Positions 50,231 through 61,774 of a stretch of DNA of 64,000 bases are shown here, in pieces. Within the stretch, counting starts at the first letter, position 1, and the number at the start of each line of letters is the position of its first letter. Source of the stretch: Sphingomonas sediminicola (GTDB lineage Bacteria > Pseudomonadota > Alphaproteobacteria > Sphingomonadales > Sphingomonadaceae); assembly GCF_014489515.1 (NCBI RefSeq), contig NZ_CP060782.1:2046001-2110000 (forward strand). Direction: 5' to 3'. The position numbers were made by a program, and so were the translations under genes. The notes under the pieces were generated by a model that saw only the letters and a list, made by a program, of their open reading frames with translations, did not search any database and was not told the DNA's origin.

Positions 50231-51532
50231 ATGCGTCTGCGTCTTTGGCTGATTGCCGCTTCCGCCTTCCTTTTCGCCACCCCTGTCGCTGCCGAGCTTT
50301 CGAAACCCGAGCAGGTGATGATCCAGACTGTCGATGCCGAGCAGGATCGCACGGTTTCGATGCTCGAGACGTGGGTGAACCAGAACAGCGGGAGCCTGAA
50401 CGCGCTGGGTGTCGAGGCGGTCGGCAAGTTGCTCCGCTCCGAGTTCGAGCCGCTCGGCTTCAAGGTCGAGTGGATCGAGATGAAGGCCGCCGGCCGCGCG
50501 GGGCACATCGTTGCCCGCCACAAGGGTAGCGGCCGCGGCAAGCGCATGCTCCTGATCGGCCACCTCGACACGGTGTTCGAGCCGGATTCCTCGTTCCAGA
50601 AATGGGAGCGGAAAGGCGACCGCGGGATCGGGCCGGGCTCGGGCGACGACAAGGGCGGAATGGCGGTCATCATCGCCTCCCTCCGCGCGATGAAGGCCGC
50701 GGGCACTTTGAAACCCGCCGACATCACGGTTGTCCTTACCGGCGACGAGGAGGATGCGGGCGACCCGATCGAGGTTACGCGCGGTCCGCTGATCGAAGCA
50801 GGGAAGTGGGCGGACGTCGCGCTCGACTTCGAAGGCCTTGCCCAGAAAGAGGGCAAGGACATGGGCTCGATTGCCCGACGCAGCTCCGACAGCTGGACTC
50901 TGATCGTAAGCGGCCGGACCGGCCATTCGAGCGGCGTGATGCATCCCGAATATGGCGCGATCTACGAACTATCGCGGATCGTCGACACGTTCCGCCGCGA
51001 GCTGGGCGAGGACAAATTGACCTATAATGTCGGGATGATCGGCGGCGGCGCGACCACCGAGATGGATGCCGACCGGATCCGGTTGAATGCAACCGGAAAG
51101 ACCAACATCATCGCAGCAACCGCCGTCGCACGCGGCGACCTGCGCGCCATCAGCCAGGATCAGATCGACCGTACCAAGGCGAAGATGCAGGAGATCGTCG
51201 CCAAGTCGCTGCCCGGAACCAATGCGCAGATCAGCTTCGACAAGGGCGGTTATCCGCCGATGGCGCCGACCGAGGGCAATCGCGCCTTGCTCGCCCGGCT
51301 CAACCGCGTGAACGCCGACATGGGCCTGGAGCTGATGGGCGAGCTGGACCCGATGGACCGCGGCGCGGGCGACATCAGCTTTGTCGCCAACGACACCGAC
51401 GGGCTCGTCGGCCTCGGACCAGCTGGCGCGGGAAGCCACGCCCCTGGCGAGTTCGTAGACATCCCTTCGATAGCGCGGCAGGCCAAACGCGCCGCGATCC
51501 TGATGAGCCGGCTGGCGAAGGAGAGGAGGTAG
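50231..51532 (+). CDS. M20 family metallopeptidase, secreted
   Basis: 433 residues from the ATG at 50231 with a signal peptide (MRLRLWLIAASAFLFATPVA). Zinc site features are GHLDTVFEPDS (His and Asp), GPGSGDDKGGMAVIIA (bridging Asp), TGDEEDAGDP (catalytic Glu and ligand Glu), FVDIPSIARQ near the end, and the dimerisation segment SGRTGHSSGVMHPEYGA. Closest in style to glutamate carboxypeptidase/CPG2-like exopeptidases. It probably trims peptides or acyl-amino acids in the periplasm. The next gene follows by seven bases. Confidence 0.92.
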   Translation: MRLRLWLIAASAFLFATPVAAELSKPEQVMIQTVDAEQDRTVSMLETWVNQNSGSLNALGVEAVGKLLRSEFEPLGFKVEWIEMKAAGRAGHIVARHKGSGRGKRMLLIGHLDTVFEPDSSFQKWERKGDRGIGPGSGDDKGGMAVIIASLRAMKAAGTLKPADITVVLTGDEEDAGDPIEVTRGPLIEAGKWADVALDFEGLAQKEGKDMGSIARRSSDSWTLIVSGRTGHSSGVMHPEYGAIYELSRIVDTFRRELGEDKLTYNVGMIGGGATTEMDADRIRLNATGKTNIIAATAVARGDLRAISQDQIDRTKAKMQEIVAKSLPGTNAQISFDKGGYPPMAPTEGNRALLARLNRVNADMGLELMGELDPMDRGAGDISFVANDTDGLVGLGPAGAGSHAPGEFVDIPSIARQAKRAAILMSRLAKERR

Positions 51533-51539
51533 CTGCACC

Positions 51540-51956
51540 ATGCAGTCCGAACCAATCGCAACCATGTTTGCGGAGAGATTTGCGACCACGTGGAACGGCA
51601 GGGACGGATCGGGCTATGGCGAAGCTTACTGGCCTGACGCCGAACTGGTGGATCCAACCGGAACTATTTGGACAGGCCGCAAGGCAATCGCCGACATGCA
51701 CGTCGACCTCTGGAACGGCCCGGCGCGCGACACTCGCGTGATTGCGAGCGTGCGGCGCACCAAGTCGCTCAGTACGACGCTCGCGGTCGTCGACCTCGAC
51801 GTCGAAGTCACGGGCTTTTCGCCTGCCCCGCCCGGCGCAACTTGCGGATCGGACGGGGTCGTCCGGACACGTCTCAAGCATGTGATCGAGAAACGTGAAA
51901 CCGAATGGAAGATCATCGCGTCGCAGAACACATTCGTGGCCGCGATCGGCCGCTGA
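51540..51956 (+). CDS. SnoaL/NTF2-like domain protein
   Basis: 138 residues, no signal peptide. It has the NTF2-like cone pattern: MFAERFATTWNGRDGSGYGE, then AYWPDAELVDPTGTIWTGRK, AIADMHVDLWN, and the closing strand ETEWKIIASQNTFVAAIG. Such proteins are listed as SgcJ/EcaC-type or DUF4440 and include hydrolases, isomerases and binding proteins; nothing specific can be assigned. Likely co-transcribed with the M20 peptidase. Confidence 0.78.
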   Translation: MQSEPIATMFAERFATTWNGRDGSGYGEAYWPDAELVDPTGTIWTGRKAIADMHVDLWNGPARDTRVIASVRRTKSLSTTLAVVDLDVEVTGFSPAPPGATCGSDGVVRTRLKHVIEKRETEWKIIASQNTFVAAIGR

Positions 51957-51966
51957 TCTAGGCTCG

Positions 51967-52083
51967 CTAGCCCACGGGCCGACCTATCCCTTCGAGCCTT
52001 CTTCTGACCTGCCTGTAAGACGGCGATAAAGCGAACAGCAGCCTGTCGTGCAGTCTCGCCACCACGGAAAACGCTACGGACAT
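51967..52083 (-). CDS. possible small basic protein with strong ribosome site
   Basis: 38-residue frame beginning MSVAFSVVARLHDRLLFALS and ending RRLEGIGRPVG. The start at 52083 follows GGGAGGAGG with good spacing, the strongest ribosome site signal in this gap. Amphipathic and Arg-rich. No family recognised. It lies between the SnoaL-like gene and the SRPBCC remnant, convergent with the former. Confidence 0.45.
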   Translation of the reverse strand: MSVAFSVVARLHDRLLFALSPSYRQVRRRLEGIGRPVG

Positions 52084-52184
52084 GGGCCCCTCCTCCCGTC
52101 CAGTCGTTTCACCTAGGGAACGATTGAATCACTAACACCGTTGGCCGTCAAGAACTTGGTTCCCCGAGTGATGATTAGCGCTCT

Positions 52185-52280
52185 CTACATGCCCTCGTGC
52201 AGGTTGCTGTCGTATTCGACCCAGGCTTTCAGCGCCGCGAGCATCTGCGACCAGCCTTGGCAGTTGCCGTAGCGCCCTTC
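52185..52280 (-). pseudogene. C-terminal remnant of an SRPBCC/AHSA1-like protein
   Basis: The last 30 or so codons read GRYGNCQGWSQMLAALKAWV then EYDSNLHEGM and a stop, which looks like the C-terminal helix of an SRPBCC-domain protein. Beyond about 52280 the frame loses similarity and hits a stop. It abuts, in the opposite direction, a truncated ArsR gene. The two families are normally neighbours in one operon, so this looks like a deletion/inversion scar. Confidence 0.4.
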
Positions 52281-52574
52281 AGCGCTGGGCCATCAGGTCC
52301 GGCGGCAGATTCTGGACGCTCTGAAAGACCAGCCGCTAACGACCGGAACGCTGGTCGCGCACTTCCCGGAACTGGATCGCTGCGCGGTGATGCCGCATCT
52401 GAAGGTGCTGGAGGAGGCGGATCTGGTGATCCCGTCCGCAAGCGTCGTGAGCGTTGGAACCATCTCAACGTGGCGCCGATCCAGGAAATTCACGAGTTCT
52501 GGATTGGGCCGCACGCCGCGTCCGCCACGGTGTGGCTCACGAAGCTCAAGCGTGACCTGGAACGAGGACCCTAG
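52273..52574 (+). pseudogene. ArsR-family winged-helix regulator, 5' truncated and frameshifted
   Basis: After a TAG at 52270 the frame reads ALGHQVRRQILDALKDQPLT and AHFPELDRCAVMPHLKVLEE, the helix-turn-helix of the ArsR type that usually pairs with SRPBCC genes. One extra C at 52431-52433 restores RKRRERWNHLNVAPIQEIHE and the C-terminus WLTKLKRDLERGP. About 15 to 20 N-terminal residues and any start codon are missing. Its stop overlaps the end of the L,D-transpeptidase gene. Confidence 0.6.
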
Positions 52575-53868
52575 GGGTTGAAGGCCGCGACCTGCTGCTG
52601 GCCGTCACCGAAATAGCGGGCGAGCAACGCCGGATCGCGACTGTACGGATCGGCGCGGAACTTGGGCCCGTTCGGCCCGGCTTCCGCCGTCAGATAGGTG
52701 ACATAGACCGGTACCGGCTCCGGAAGATCGACGTTCACCTCGGTCTTCGAATCCTCGCCCTTCAGCGGACGCCCGAAAAGCCACTTGGCGAACCGCTGCG
52801 CGTCCTCCAGCCGGATGCAGCCGTTGCTGATCCAGCGGTTGTCGGCCTTGAACAGGTCCTTCTCGTGGCCCGGCACGTCGTGGAGGTAGATGCCGAAATC
52901 GTTGGGCATGTTGAATTTATAGTCGCCCATCGAATTCCACTCGCCCGGCCCCGGCGCAGGCGCGCGGTGACCTTGCCGTCCGCAACGGCTTTCCAGTCGA
53001 CGGTGGCCGGATCGATCGGCTGGGCGTCGTCGCTCCAGTCAGACAGGACCTGGTAGTCGCGGTCGGTGAGATACTTGAGGCCCTCGTTGAGAACGCCGGG
53101 GGCGACCGACTTCTTCGCGAGCTCCGGCGGCGTATTCCACCACGGATGAACGCTGACGAAGCGCAGCAGCGCCGCCATCATGGGCGTCTCGGTCGCCTGG
53201 CTTCCGACGATCACGCGCATGCTGTCGACCGGACGGCCGTCCTCATACATCGTGAGACGCGCCGAGCCTGCATCGACCAGCACGTAACGGCCGGACTCCG
53301 TCGTCCGCGGAAGGCGGCGAGCACGCTCCATGTTGAGAAGGAGCACGTTCTCGTAATGCTTGTAGCCGAGGTTGAGCGCCTTGATCGTCCCTGCGCCGGC
53401 GATGCCGTCCGCCTTGAAGCCGTGAACGCCCTGGAATTCCTTGACCGCTGCGGCAGTCGCCGCGTCGAACTTGGTGCCTTCGGGCAATCCGAGCCGCTGG
53501 CGAAGCACCGCAACGCGATCGCCGGTCGAATTGAGCTTCAGCGTCGGGCCGGACGCGACCTGCACCTGAGGAAGCGAGCCCCAGCGCATCTGGTAGCGAA
53601 TGAGCGCGCGCCTGAGGTCGGTGTAAAGCGGGTGCACCGGCGCGAACATGTCGACGGGGGCGACCTTGAAATCGTCATAGCCCTGCGCCTGCAGCTGCTC
53701 GTCGCGCTGCTCGATCGACGGCGCCATTTCGCGGTCGATGTAGACCATGTCGAGGCCCTGCTCGATGCTCGGCGGGACATCGATCGGCTCGATCGGCTGT
53801 TGGCCCGCCGCGGCGAAAGCCGAAGCTGGCAGGCCAAGGCCCGCGAGAATCAAGACAAGACGGCGCAT
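52571..53868 (-). CDS. L,D-transpeptidase with peptidoglycan-binding domain, one frameshift
   Basis: About 432 residues from the ATG at 53868, which follows GAAGGGGTGA. It has a signal peptide (MRRLVLILAGLGLPASAFAA), a helical N-terminal part, and a PG_binding_1 domain (LNSTGDRVAVLRQRLGLPEG). The YkuD catalytic domain follows, with GIYLHDVPGHEKDLF and the nucleophile motif SNGCIRLEDA (Cys). The SNGC form resembles the YcbB/LdtD branch (SSGC) more than the SHGC form. It would make 3-3 crosslinks or attach proteins to peptidoglycan. The break at CCCC 52950-52953 is repaired by one base. A paralogue lies at 56521-57831. Confidence 0.9.
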
Positions 53869-54072
53869 TGTCACCCCTTCACACCCGCGAGCTTTGTAGC
53901 AGCCGAAGATGAATGGCTCCAGAATCCCGTTAGTTACCCGCAGCCGAGCGGTGAGGTTCCAACGGTAAGCCGTTCTCCGGCGGCTGTTGCCGCGCCGCCA
54001 CTTGTCATGGTGCTTAATCAACGGTCATAAATCTGCGTTGGGCGGCTAGTTTCGGCCGCGGGGAGAGGATTC

Positions 54073-55904
54073 ATGACGAATAGCCGGTTGATGGGCCGCA
54101 CCCTTCTGGGCGCAACCGCTCTTGCCGCAGCGACATTCACGACACCGGCCGCCGCGCAGCGCATCGATAATATCGTCGCATTTGGCGACAGCTATGCGGA
54201 CGACGGCAATCTCTTCCAGATCATCGGCTTCAACCCCGCGCCGCAGGTCTATCCGACGGGCCGCTTCTCGGGCGGCACCAATTACATCGACACTCTGTCG
54301 CTTCTGCTTGACGCGCCAGTCGAGAACTTCGCGATCGGCGGCGCGCTGACCGACAATACGAACACCAACGGGCCTGGCATTCCCGGTTTCATCACCGAGT
54401 GGAACGCCTATCTCGCTGGTGGCGGCGGACCTTTCCCGACGGTTTCCGGGACCTTCGACGAAGGCGACCTCGTTACCTTCTCGATCGGCGGAAACGACGC
54501 CCGCTTCTATCAGCAGAATGGTGGAACGCTGGCGGGTGCGCCTACCGCCGCCACGGTTTCTGCAGCTACTGCTGCAGCCGGCATCGACGCACTCGTCTCG
54601 GCGGGCGCCCAGAACATCAGCTTCCTCGCCGGCAACACGTCGATCCTTCCGGAGATCGCCAACGACCCACGGCTCAGGCGATCCGCAACTCTTATTCAAC
54701 GACCTTCAATGCGACGATGCAGGATGTCCTGGCCGACTATGCCGCCAACGGAGTCATGGTCCACTATCTCGACCTGACATTGGTCGGGCAGCAGATCGTC
54801 GCCAATCCCGGCGCCTACGGCTTCACCAACACCGGCGCGTGCACGCCTGCGCCGTCGTGCGTGACCGACAGCAATTATGCCAACCAGTACCTGTTCTACG
54901 TGGACGCGCTCCACCTGACGTCGGCGGGCTTCCGGATCGTCGGCCGGTACGTCGCAACGCAGCTGCAGGCGCCGCTCACGCTCAAGGCTCCGAGCGAACT
55001 CGGGCTCGAGACGGCCCGTCAGTTCGGACGGACCCTGTCCACGCGCGCAGACGTCGGCTCTCCGCGTGACGGCGACGTCGCCGAGGGCCTCAAGTTCTTC
55101 GTCGTCGGCGATACCTTCTCCCGCGATGCGAAGGCCGACTTCGCAAGCGACCAGTTCGACATCGACGGCGTCGGCGGCACTGCGGGCGTTGCTTACGGCT
55201 TCAACAATGGAACGGTCGGGATCGCCGGCAACTATTCCCGCCCTCGAGCCAAGTTCATCGGCGACGTTTCGCGGACCGAGGCGAACAGCTGGCAGATCGG
55301 CGGCTTCGCGGGCTTCGCGCTCGCCGGCGCCTTCGCCCAGGGCTACGCTGGGTACGGCTGGGACAACCTCGACATCGAACGCCAGGGCGTCGTCGAGGGC
55401 ATGACCGCAAGCACCGACGCCAGTCATTGGCTTGCCGGCGCCAAGGCCGGCTACCTCGTTCCAGTCGGAAGCATGCGTGCAGGCCCGGTCGTCGCGCTCG
55501 ACTATGCCAAGGCAAAGGTCGACGGCTATACCGAAAGCGGAGACCCGGCACTGAACCTCAACGTCAGCTCCGTCTCGGCCAAGTCGCTGACCGGCGGCAT
55601 CGGCGCTGAGATCCGCGGCGACTTCGAAACCGGCGGAATGTCGGTCCGTCCCTATTTGTCGGCGATGCTTGAAAAGGAACTGCTCAACGGCGACAGGACA
55701 GTCCGCTTCGCGCAAACCAGTGCGCCGGGGATCGTCAACAGCTGGACGTTCGACCGGACGAAGAAGGCCTATGGCCGGATCTCGGGCGGCGGCAGCGCCG
55801 CGATCCTCAGCGGCGTCACGTTGAACACCGTTCTTTCGACGACGGTCGGTCGCGACGACGGCAACGATACATCCGCGCAGGTCTGCCTGAACGTCGGTTT
55901 CTAG
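54073..55904 (+). CDS. autotransporter GDSL/SGNH esterase, one frameshift
   Basis: About 611 residues. The signal peptide is MTNSRLMGRTLLGATALAAA ending at PAAAQ. The SGNH passenger has block I FGDSYADDGN with the nucleophile Ser, the block III FSIGGNDARFY, and the block V Asp/His in YVDALHLTSAGFRIVG. The C-terminal autotransporter beta-barrel (from about residue 340, ARQFGRTLSTRADVGS) ends with the terminal Phe (VCLNVGF) recognised by the Bam complex. It resembles EstA/lipase-type autotransporters displayed on the cell surface. The break at CCC 54666-54668 needs one more C to join ANDP to TAQAIRNSYS. Confidence 0.9.
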
Positions 55905-55919
55905 AACGGCAGCTCCCCT

Positions 55920-55958
55920 GCAAGCCGCTTGACTCCGGGCGGCTTGCGGAGCCTTTTT
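55920..55958 (+). terminator. rho-independent terminator of the autotransporter gene
   Basis: GCAAGCCGC (55920-55928) pairs with GCGGCTTGC (55939-55947) around a 10-base loop, followed by GGAGCC and a TTTTT run, 15 bases after the esterase stop. Confidence 0.75.
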
Positions 55959-56043
55959 CGTCACGGCAGCGCGGGTCGCCCGTGCCTGCCCTGTAAGCGT
56001 CGGTAAGCGGCGCATCGTCGCGCCGCGACGAGGGAGGACACTC

Positions 56044-56502
56044 ATGGCAACTGCCGCGCCCTTGCGCACACCCGCACATTTGTGGGTGGTCGGGATCCTG
56101 TCGCTGCTCTGGAATTGCTTTGGCGGATACGACTATCTGATGACCCGCACGCGCAACATGGATTACCTGACCAGCATGACGCCGCCCGGCGTCGATGTAA
56201 CGACACTGATCGACTATATCGACGGCATGCCGATGTACGCTCAGATCGGCTGGGGCCTCGGCGTCTGGGCGGCTCTCGTCGGATCGGTGCTGCTGTTGAT
56301 GCGCCATCGCTACGCAGTCTGGGCATTCGGCTTGTCGATCGCCGGAATGATCATGAGCTTCGGCTACATGTTCCTCGGCCCGCCGATGCCCGGCAGCGAG
56401 CAGGCAGGCATGATGAAATACATGCCGCTGGTCATCGTCGTCCTGGGGATCGCGCAGTTCGCCTACGCGCGCGGAGTCGAGAGAAAAGGCCTTCTTCGGT
56501 AG
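56044..56502 (+). CDS. four-helix membrane protein of unknown function
   Basis: 152 residues from the ATG at 56044, preceded by GAGGGAGGA. Predicted helices are LWVVGILSLLWNCFGGYDYL, IGWGLGVWAALVGSVLLLM, YAVWAFGLSIAGMIMSFGYM and MPLVIVVLGIAQFAYARG. The loop YDYLMTRTRNMDYLTSM is polar and probably periplasmic. I have seen similar hypothetical proteins in sphingomonads but know of no function. Confidence 0.78.
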   Translation: MATAAPLRTPAHLWVVGILSLLWNCFGGYDYLMTRTRNMDYLTSMTPPGVDVTTLIDYIDGMPMYAQIGWGLGVWAALVGSVLLLMRHRYAVWAFGLSIAGMIMSFGYMFLGPPMPGSEQAGMMKYMPLVIVVLGIAQFAYARGVERKGLLR

Positions 56503-56520
56503 TAACTGCGGCGGACGGCG

Positions 56521-57831
56521 TTAGCCGCGTCGTCCGCCGTCTTCGTCACCGGCCGCTGCAACGCGGCCTCCGAACATCTGCGGCATCGCCAGTGCGTCCC
56601 ATCCGTACGGATCCGGGCGGAATACGACGCCATTGTTGCTCGGCTCGACCGTCAGGTAAGTCAAATAGACCGGGACCGGGCGAGGCAGGTTGAATGTCTG
56701 CTCATACGGTGTCGACGGCTGCGGGACGCTCCCGAACACCCAGGTCGCGAACCGGCGATAATCCTGCAGACGCACGCAGCCGTTGCTCAGCCAGCGGTCG
56801 TTCTTCGCGAACAGCTCCGTATGCGGAGTGTCATGAAGATAGATGCCGTAATCGTTCGGCATCTCGAACTTCATGTTGCGCATGGAATTCCACGGTCCGG
56901 GAAGCTGGCGAACGCGCATGGTCGGCTGCTGCTTTCCCGAAGCGATCGCCTTCCAGTTGATCGTCTTCGGATCAACGACCCGGGCGTTCGGTCCCCAGTC
57001 GGACAGCACCTCGTAATGGAAACTCTTGAAGTAGGAGAGGCCCATTTCACCGACCTTCTTCGCGGTCAGGCTGCGGACAAGCTCCGGCGGGACGTTCCAA
57101 TAGGGGTTCGCCTTCGCGTTGCGCATGATCACGGCGATCATCGGCGTCTTGGTCTTCGGCGCACCGACGACGACCTTCATTCCATCCACGATCCGGTCGC
57201 GATCAAACAGATAGGCTTCGGCCGCGCCTGAATCGACAACGACATAGCGGTTGAATGTCCGGACTGCCGGCAGCCGGTAGGCGCGCTCCAGGTTGATCGC
57301 GAGCCGCTTCTCGTAATAGTCCGCGCCGCGGTTCAGCGATGCGATCGTGCCCTTGCCGGCAACGCCGTCGGCCGGGCCAATGCCGTGAACAGTCTGGTAG
57401 GACGCCACGGCCTGGAATAGCTGATCGTCATATCCGCCGGACGGATAAAGGCCGAGCCGCTGACGAAGGAGTTGCACGCGCTTGCCCGTCGATCCGCGCT
57501 TGAGCACAGGGCCCGCAGGGATCTTGTTCTGCGGAAGCCGACCGTAGGTAGCCTGATACTGCCGCATGCCGCGGCCAAGCTGATTGAACAGCACGTTCGG
57601 AGCGCCGGTCCGGCCGCCGGAGAAATCGAAGCTCAGGATTCTCTGGAACCAGTTCTGTGGCCGCTGATGGCGTCTGGCCACGTTGTTCATATCCGGATCG
57701 ACGTAGACGAAGTCGATGCCCTGCTTGATGGTGCGCGGAACCGCGATCGGTTCATCGCCCCTCTGCGCCCAAAGCGGCGTAGAACCAACCAGCGCCAATG
57801 CGCCAACAAACAGCCCGAGCTTCTTGCGCAT
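56521..57831 (-). CDS. L,D-transpeptidase, paralogue of the 52571 gene
   Basis: 436 residues, intact, start at 57831 (MRKKLGLFVGALALVGSTPL, signal peptide ending at LWAQ). It has a PG_binding_1-like domain (STGKRVQLLRQRLGLYPSGG) and a YkuD domain with NDYGIYLHDTPHTELFAKND and RWLSNGCVRLQDYRRF, carrying the catalytic Cys. The overall order matches the 52571 gene and the sequences align along their length, so they arose by duplication. It ends with an acidic, Gly/Arg-rich tail. The intact frame here gives the reference for repairing the paralogue. Confidence 0.93.
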   Translation of the reverse strand: MRKKLGLFVGALALVGSTPLWAQRGDEPIAVPRTIKQGIDFVYVDPDMNNVARRHQRPQNWFQRILSFDFSGGRTGAPNVLFNQLGRGMRQYQATYGRLPQNKIPAGPVLKRGSTGKRVQLLRQRLGLYPSGGYDDQLFQAVASYQTVHGIGPADGVAGKGTIASLNRGADYYEKRLAINLERAYRLPAVRTFNRYVVVDSGAAEAYLFDRDRIVDGMKVVVGAPKTKTPMIAVIMRNAKANPYWNVPPELVRSLTAKKVGEMGLSYFKSFHYEVLSDWGPNARVVDPKTINWKAIASGKQQPTMRVRQLPGPWNSMRNMKFEMPNDYGIYLHDTPHTELFAKNDRWLSNGCVRLQDYRRFATWVFGSVPQPSTPYEQTFNLPRPVPVYLTYLTVEPSNNGVVFRPDPYGWDALAMPQMFGGRVAAAGDEDGGRRG

Positions 57832-57921
57832 AAATTTTGCGCCGCGTTCGCGGCGCATTCCCCAAGTGGATTTGTTCACGAAACTCCTTGCGGATGATTG
57901 GGTTGCGCGCACCTGAACCAA

Positions 57922-60119
<2,198 letters not shown>

Positions 60120-60219
60120 TACGGCCCATATGGCGTTCGCAGCGGCTCAGTTCCAGCGACGCCGTTCGCGGCTTCCGATTGCCGCTCCCGGCGCGTAATG
60201 GTTACGCAGGGGAAACGTT

Positions 60220-61140
60220 GTGAACCGCAATTCCTTGGCTAGTAGACCGACGCTTCGGGCACTGTTCATCTATATCGCGATCTGGGGCGTCGCCGTCGCC
60301 TATCTCGCCCTGACCGGAGGCGACTGGACCTTCCCGTTCGCCTCCCTGCTGATCTTCGGCGTGGCCTTCAGCGCCGTCATCTGGTTCGTCACCCGGAAGA
60401 TGGACGCGCCGCCGGTGCCCGTCGCCAATCCCAAGCGCGAAAGCGCCGGCCTGCTCATATATCTCGTGGTCTATGCCGTGCTCCTGATTGGTTTCGGACT
60501 GGGCGCGATCAAGAGCGCCATCCCTCCCGGCCCTTCGCAGGAACTCGCGGTCCTCGCCTACAAGCTTGCGATCCACGTCGCCCTTCCCGTGGCGATTATC
60601 CTGTCGCTCGGCGGAACTGTGCACGCGCTGTTCGACACCGGCCACCGGCGCCGCGGATTCTGGCTCGCCCTGATCGTGCTGAGCGCTGCGATGTTCGCGC
60701 TATTGGCACTCGTCAGCCCGTCGCTGAAGCAGATTGCCGAGCTGAACCTCTCGCCGGCGGCGGCAGCCTCATGGGTCATCGCGTCCTGGCTGTGGATTTC
60801 AGTCGAAGCAGGCCTTTGCGAAGAGTTCTTCTTCCGGGTCTGCCTGCAATCGCGCCTCACAGCCTGGCTCAATTCTCCAGCGACGGCGATCTTCGCGACG
60901 TCGATCCTGTTCGGCCTTTCTCACTTCCCAGGCCTCTATTTCCGCGGCGGTCCGGGCGTGGACGGCTGGTCGAACGACCCGGCACAGGTCGCCGCGTTTA
61001 CCGTCGCCACCCTCTCGCCTTTGTCCGTTTCGATGGGCGTGCTCTGGTCAAGGTCCCGAAGCCTGCTGCTGGTCGCGCTTGTCCACGGCGCGATCGACGC
61101 TCTGCCGGCAACCGCCGAGTTCGTGCATATCTGGGGCTGA
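60220..61140 (+). CDS. CPBP family intramembrane metalloprotease
   Basis: 306 residues from the GTG at 60220, preceded by GGGGAAA. About eight membrane segments. The CPBP (Abi/CAAX protease-like) motifs are EAGLCEEFFFRVCLQSRL, with the EExxxR diad, then FGLSHFPGLYF and ALVHGAIDAL with the later His residues. Such proteases cleave within the membrane; in bacteria roles range from bacteriocin immunity to protein processing. Target unknown. Confidence 0.88.
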   Translation: MNRNSLASRPTLRALFIYIAIWGVAVAYLALTGGDWTFPFASLLIFGVAFSAVIWFVTRKMDAPPVPVANPKRESAGLLIYLVVYAVLLIGFGLGAIKSAIPPGPSQELAVLAYKLAIHVALPVAIILSLGGTVHALFDTGHRRRGFWLALIVLSAAMFALLALVSPSLKQIAELNLSPAAAASWVIASWLWISVEAGLCEEFFFRVCLQSRLTAWLNSPATAIFATSILFGLSHFPGLYFRGGPGVDGWSNDPAQVAAFTVATLSPLSVSMGVLWSRSRSLLLVALVHGAIDALPATAEFVHIWG

Positions 61141-61212
61141 TTCCCATCGCCGCTTTTTCGGAATAGGGTGCGCGCCGCGTCCGGGAGGCGGACGTCTCAC
61201 AGGGGGCTGTGG

Positions 61213-61749
61213 ATGAGACCTTTCATACTGGCATCGTTCGCCTGCCTGGCCGCTTGCGGCTCCGGCGATACGGTCGAGATGACCAATGCGTCGGCAGGCG
61301 ACGTCGCCAAGGAAATGGGCAAATCGGATGTTGCCTTCGTCAGTCCGGGCAAGTGGCAGCAGACTGCATCGCTGCTTGAAATGGACGTTCCCGGAATGCC
61401 GCCGCAAGTGGCCGAGGCTATGAAGAAGGCAGTCGGGACGAGCCAGGTCCATGAAACCTGCCTCACCGAAGAACAGGCGAAACGTCCCAAGGAGGACTTC
61501 TTCACGGGCGCCGAGAAGAACTGTCGTTACGAGCATTTCAAATGGGGCGGCGGCAAGGTCGACATGAAGATTGTCTGCACGGAACCGCAGGCGACCAAGA
61601 CCATGGAAATGACGGGCACCTACGAACCGAACAGCTACCAGATGGCGATGGCCATGAGCGGCCAGGGCGCCCAGCCGGGCCAGACGATGAACATGAAGAT
61701 GCGGGTCGACGCCAAGCGCATCGGGGAGTGCGACGGCCGCGAGAGCTAG
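61213..61749 (+). CDS. DUF3617 family lipoprotein
   Basis: 178 residues from the ATG at 61213. The lipobox is in MRPFILASFACLAAC. The rest has PGKWQQTASLLEMDVPGMPP, ETCLTEEQAKRPKEDFFTGA and NCRYEHFKWGGGKVDMKIVC, the usual DUF3617 pattern of a small beta-rich periplasmic protein with paired Cys. The final segment is Met-rich. Function unknown. It is followed 25 bases later by a related gene. Confidence 0.85.
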   Translation: MRPFILASFACLAACGSGDTVEMTNASAGDVAKEMGKSDVAFVSPGKWQQTASLLEMDVPGMPPQVAEAMKKAVGTSQVHETCLTEEQAKRPKEDFFTGAEKNCRYEHFKWGGGKVDMKIVCTEPQATKTMEMTGTYEPNSYQMAMAMSGQGAQPGQTMNMKMRVDAKRIGECDGRES

Positions 61750-61774
61750 GACTGGGTGAAGAGGGGGAAGTGAA

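Noticed and set aside
54696-56069. 457-codon minus-strand open frame opposite the autotransporter esterase
   Set aside because: It covers a gene with clear SGNH and barrel motifs and itself shows only low-complexity sequence with no known family.
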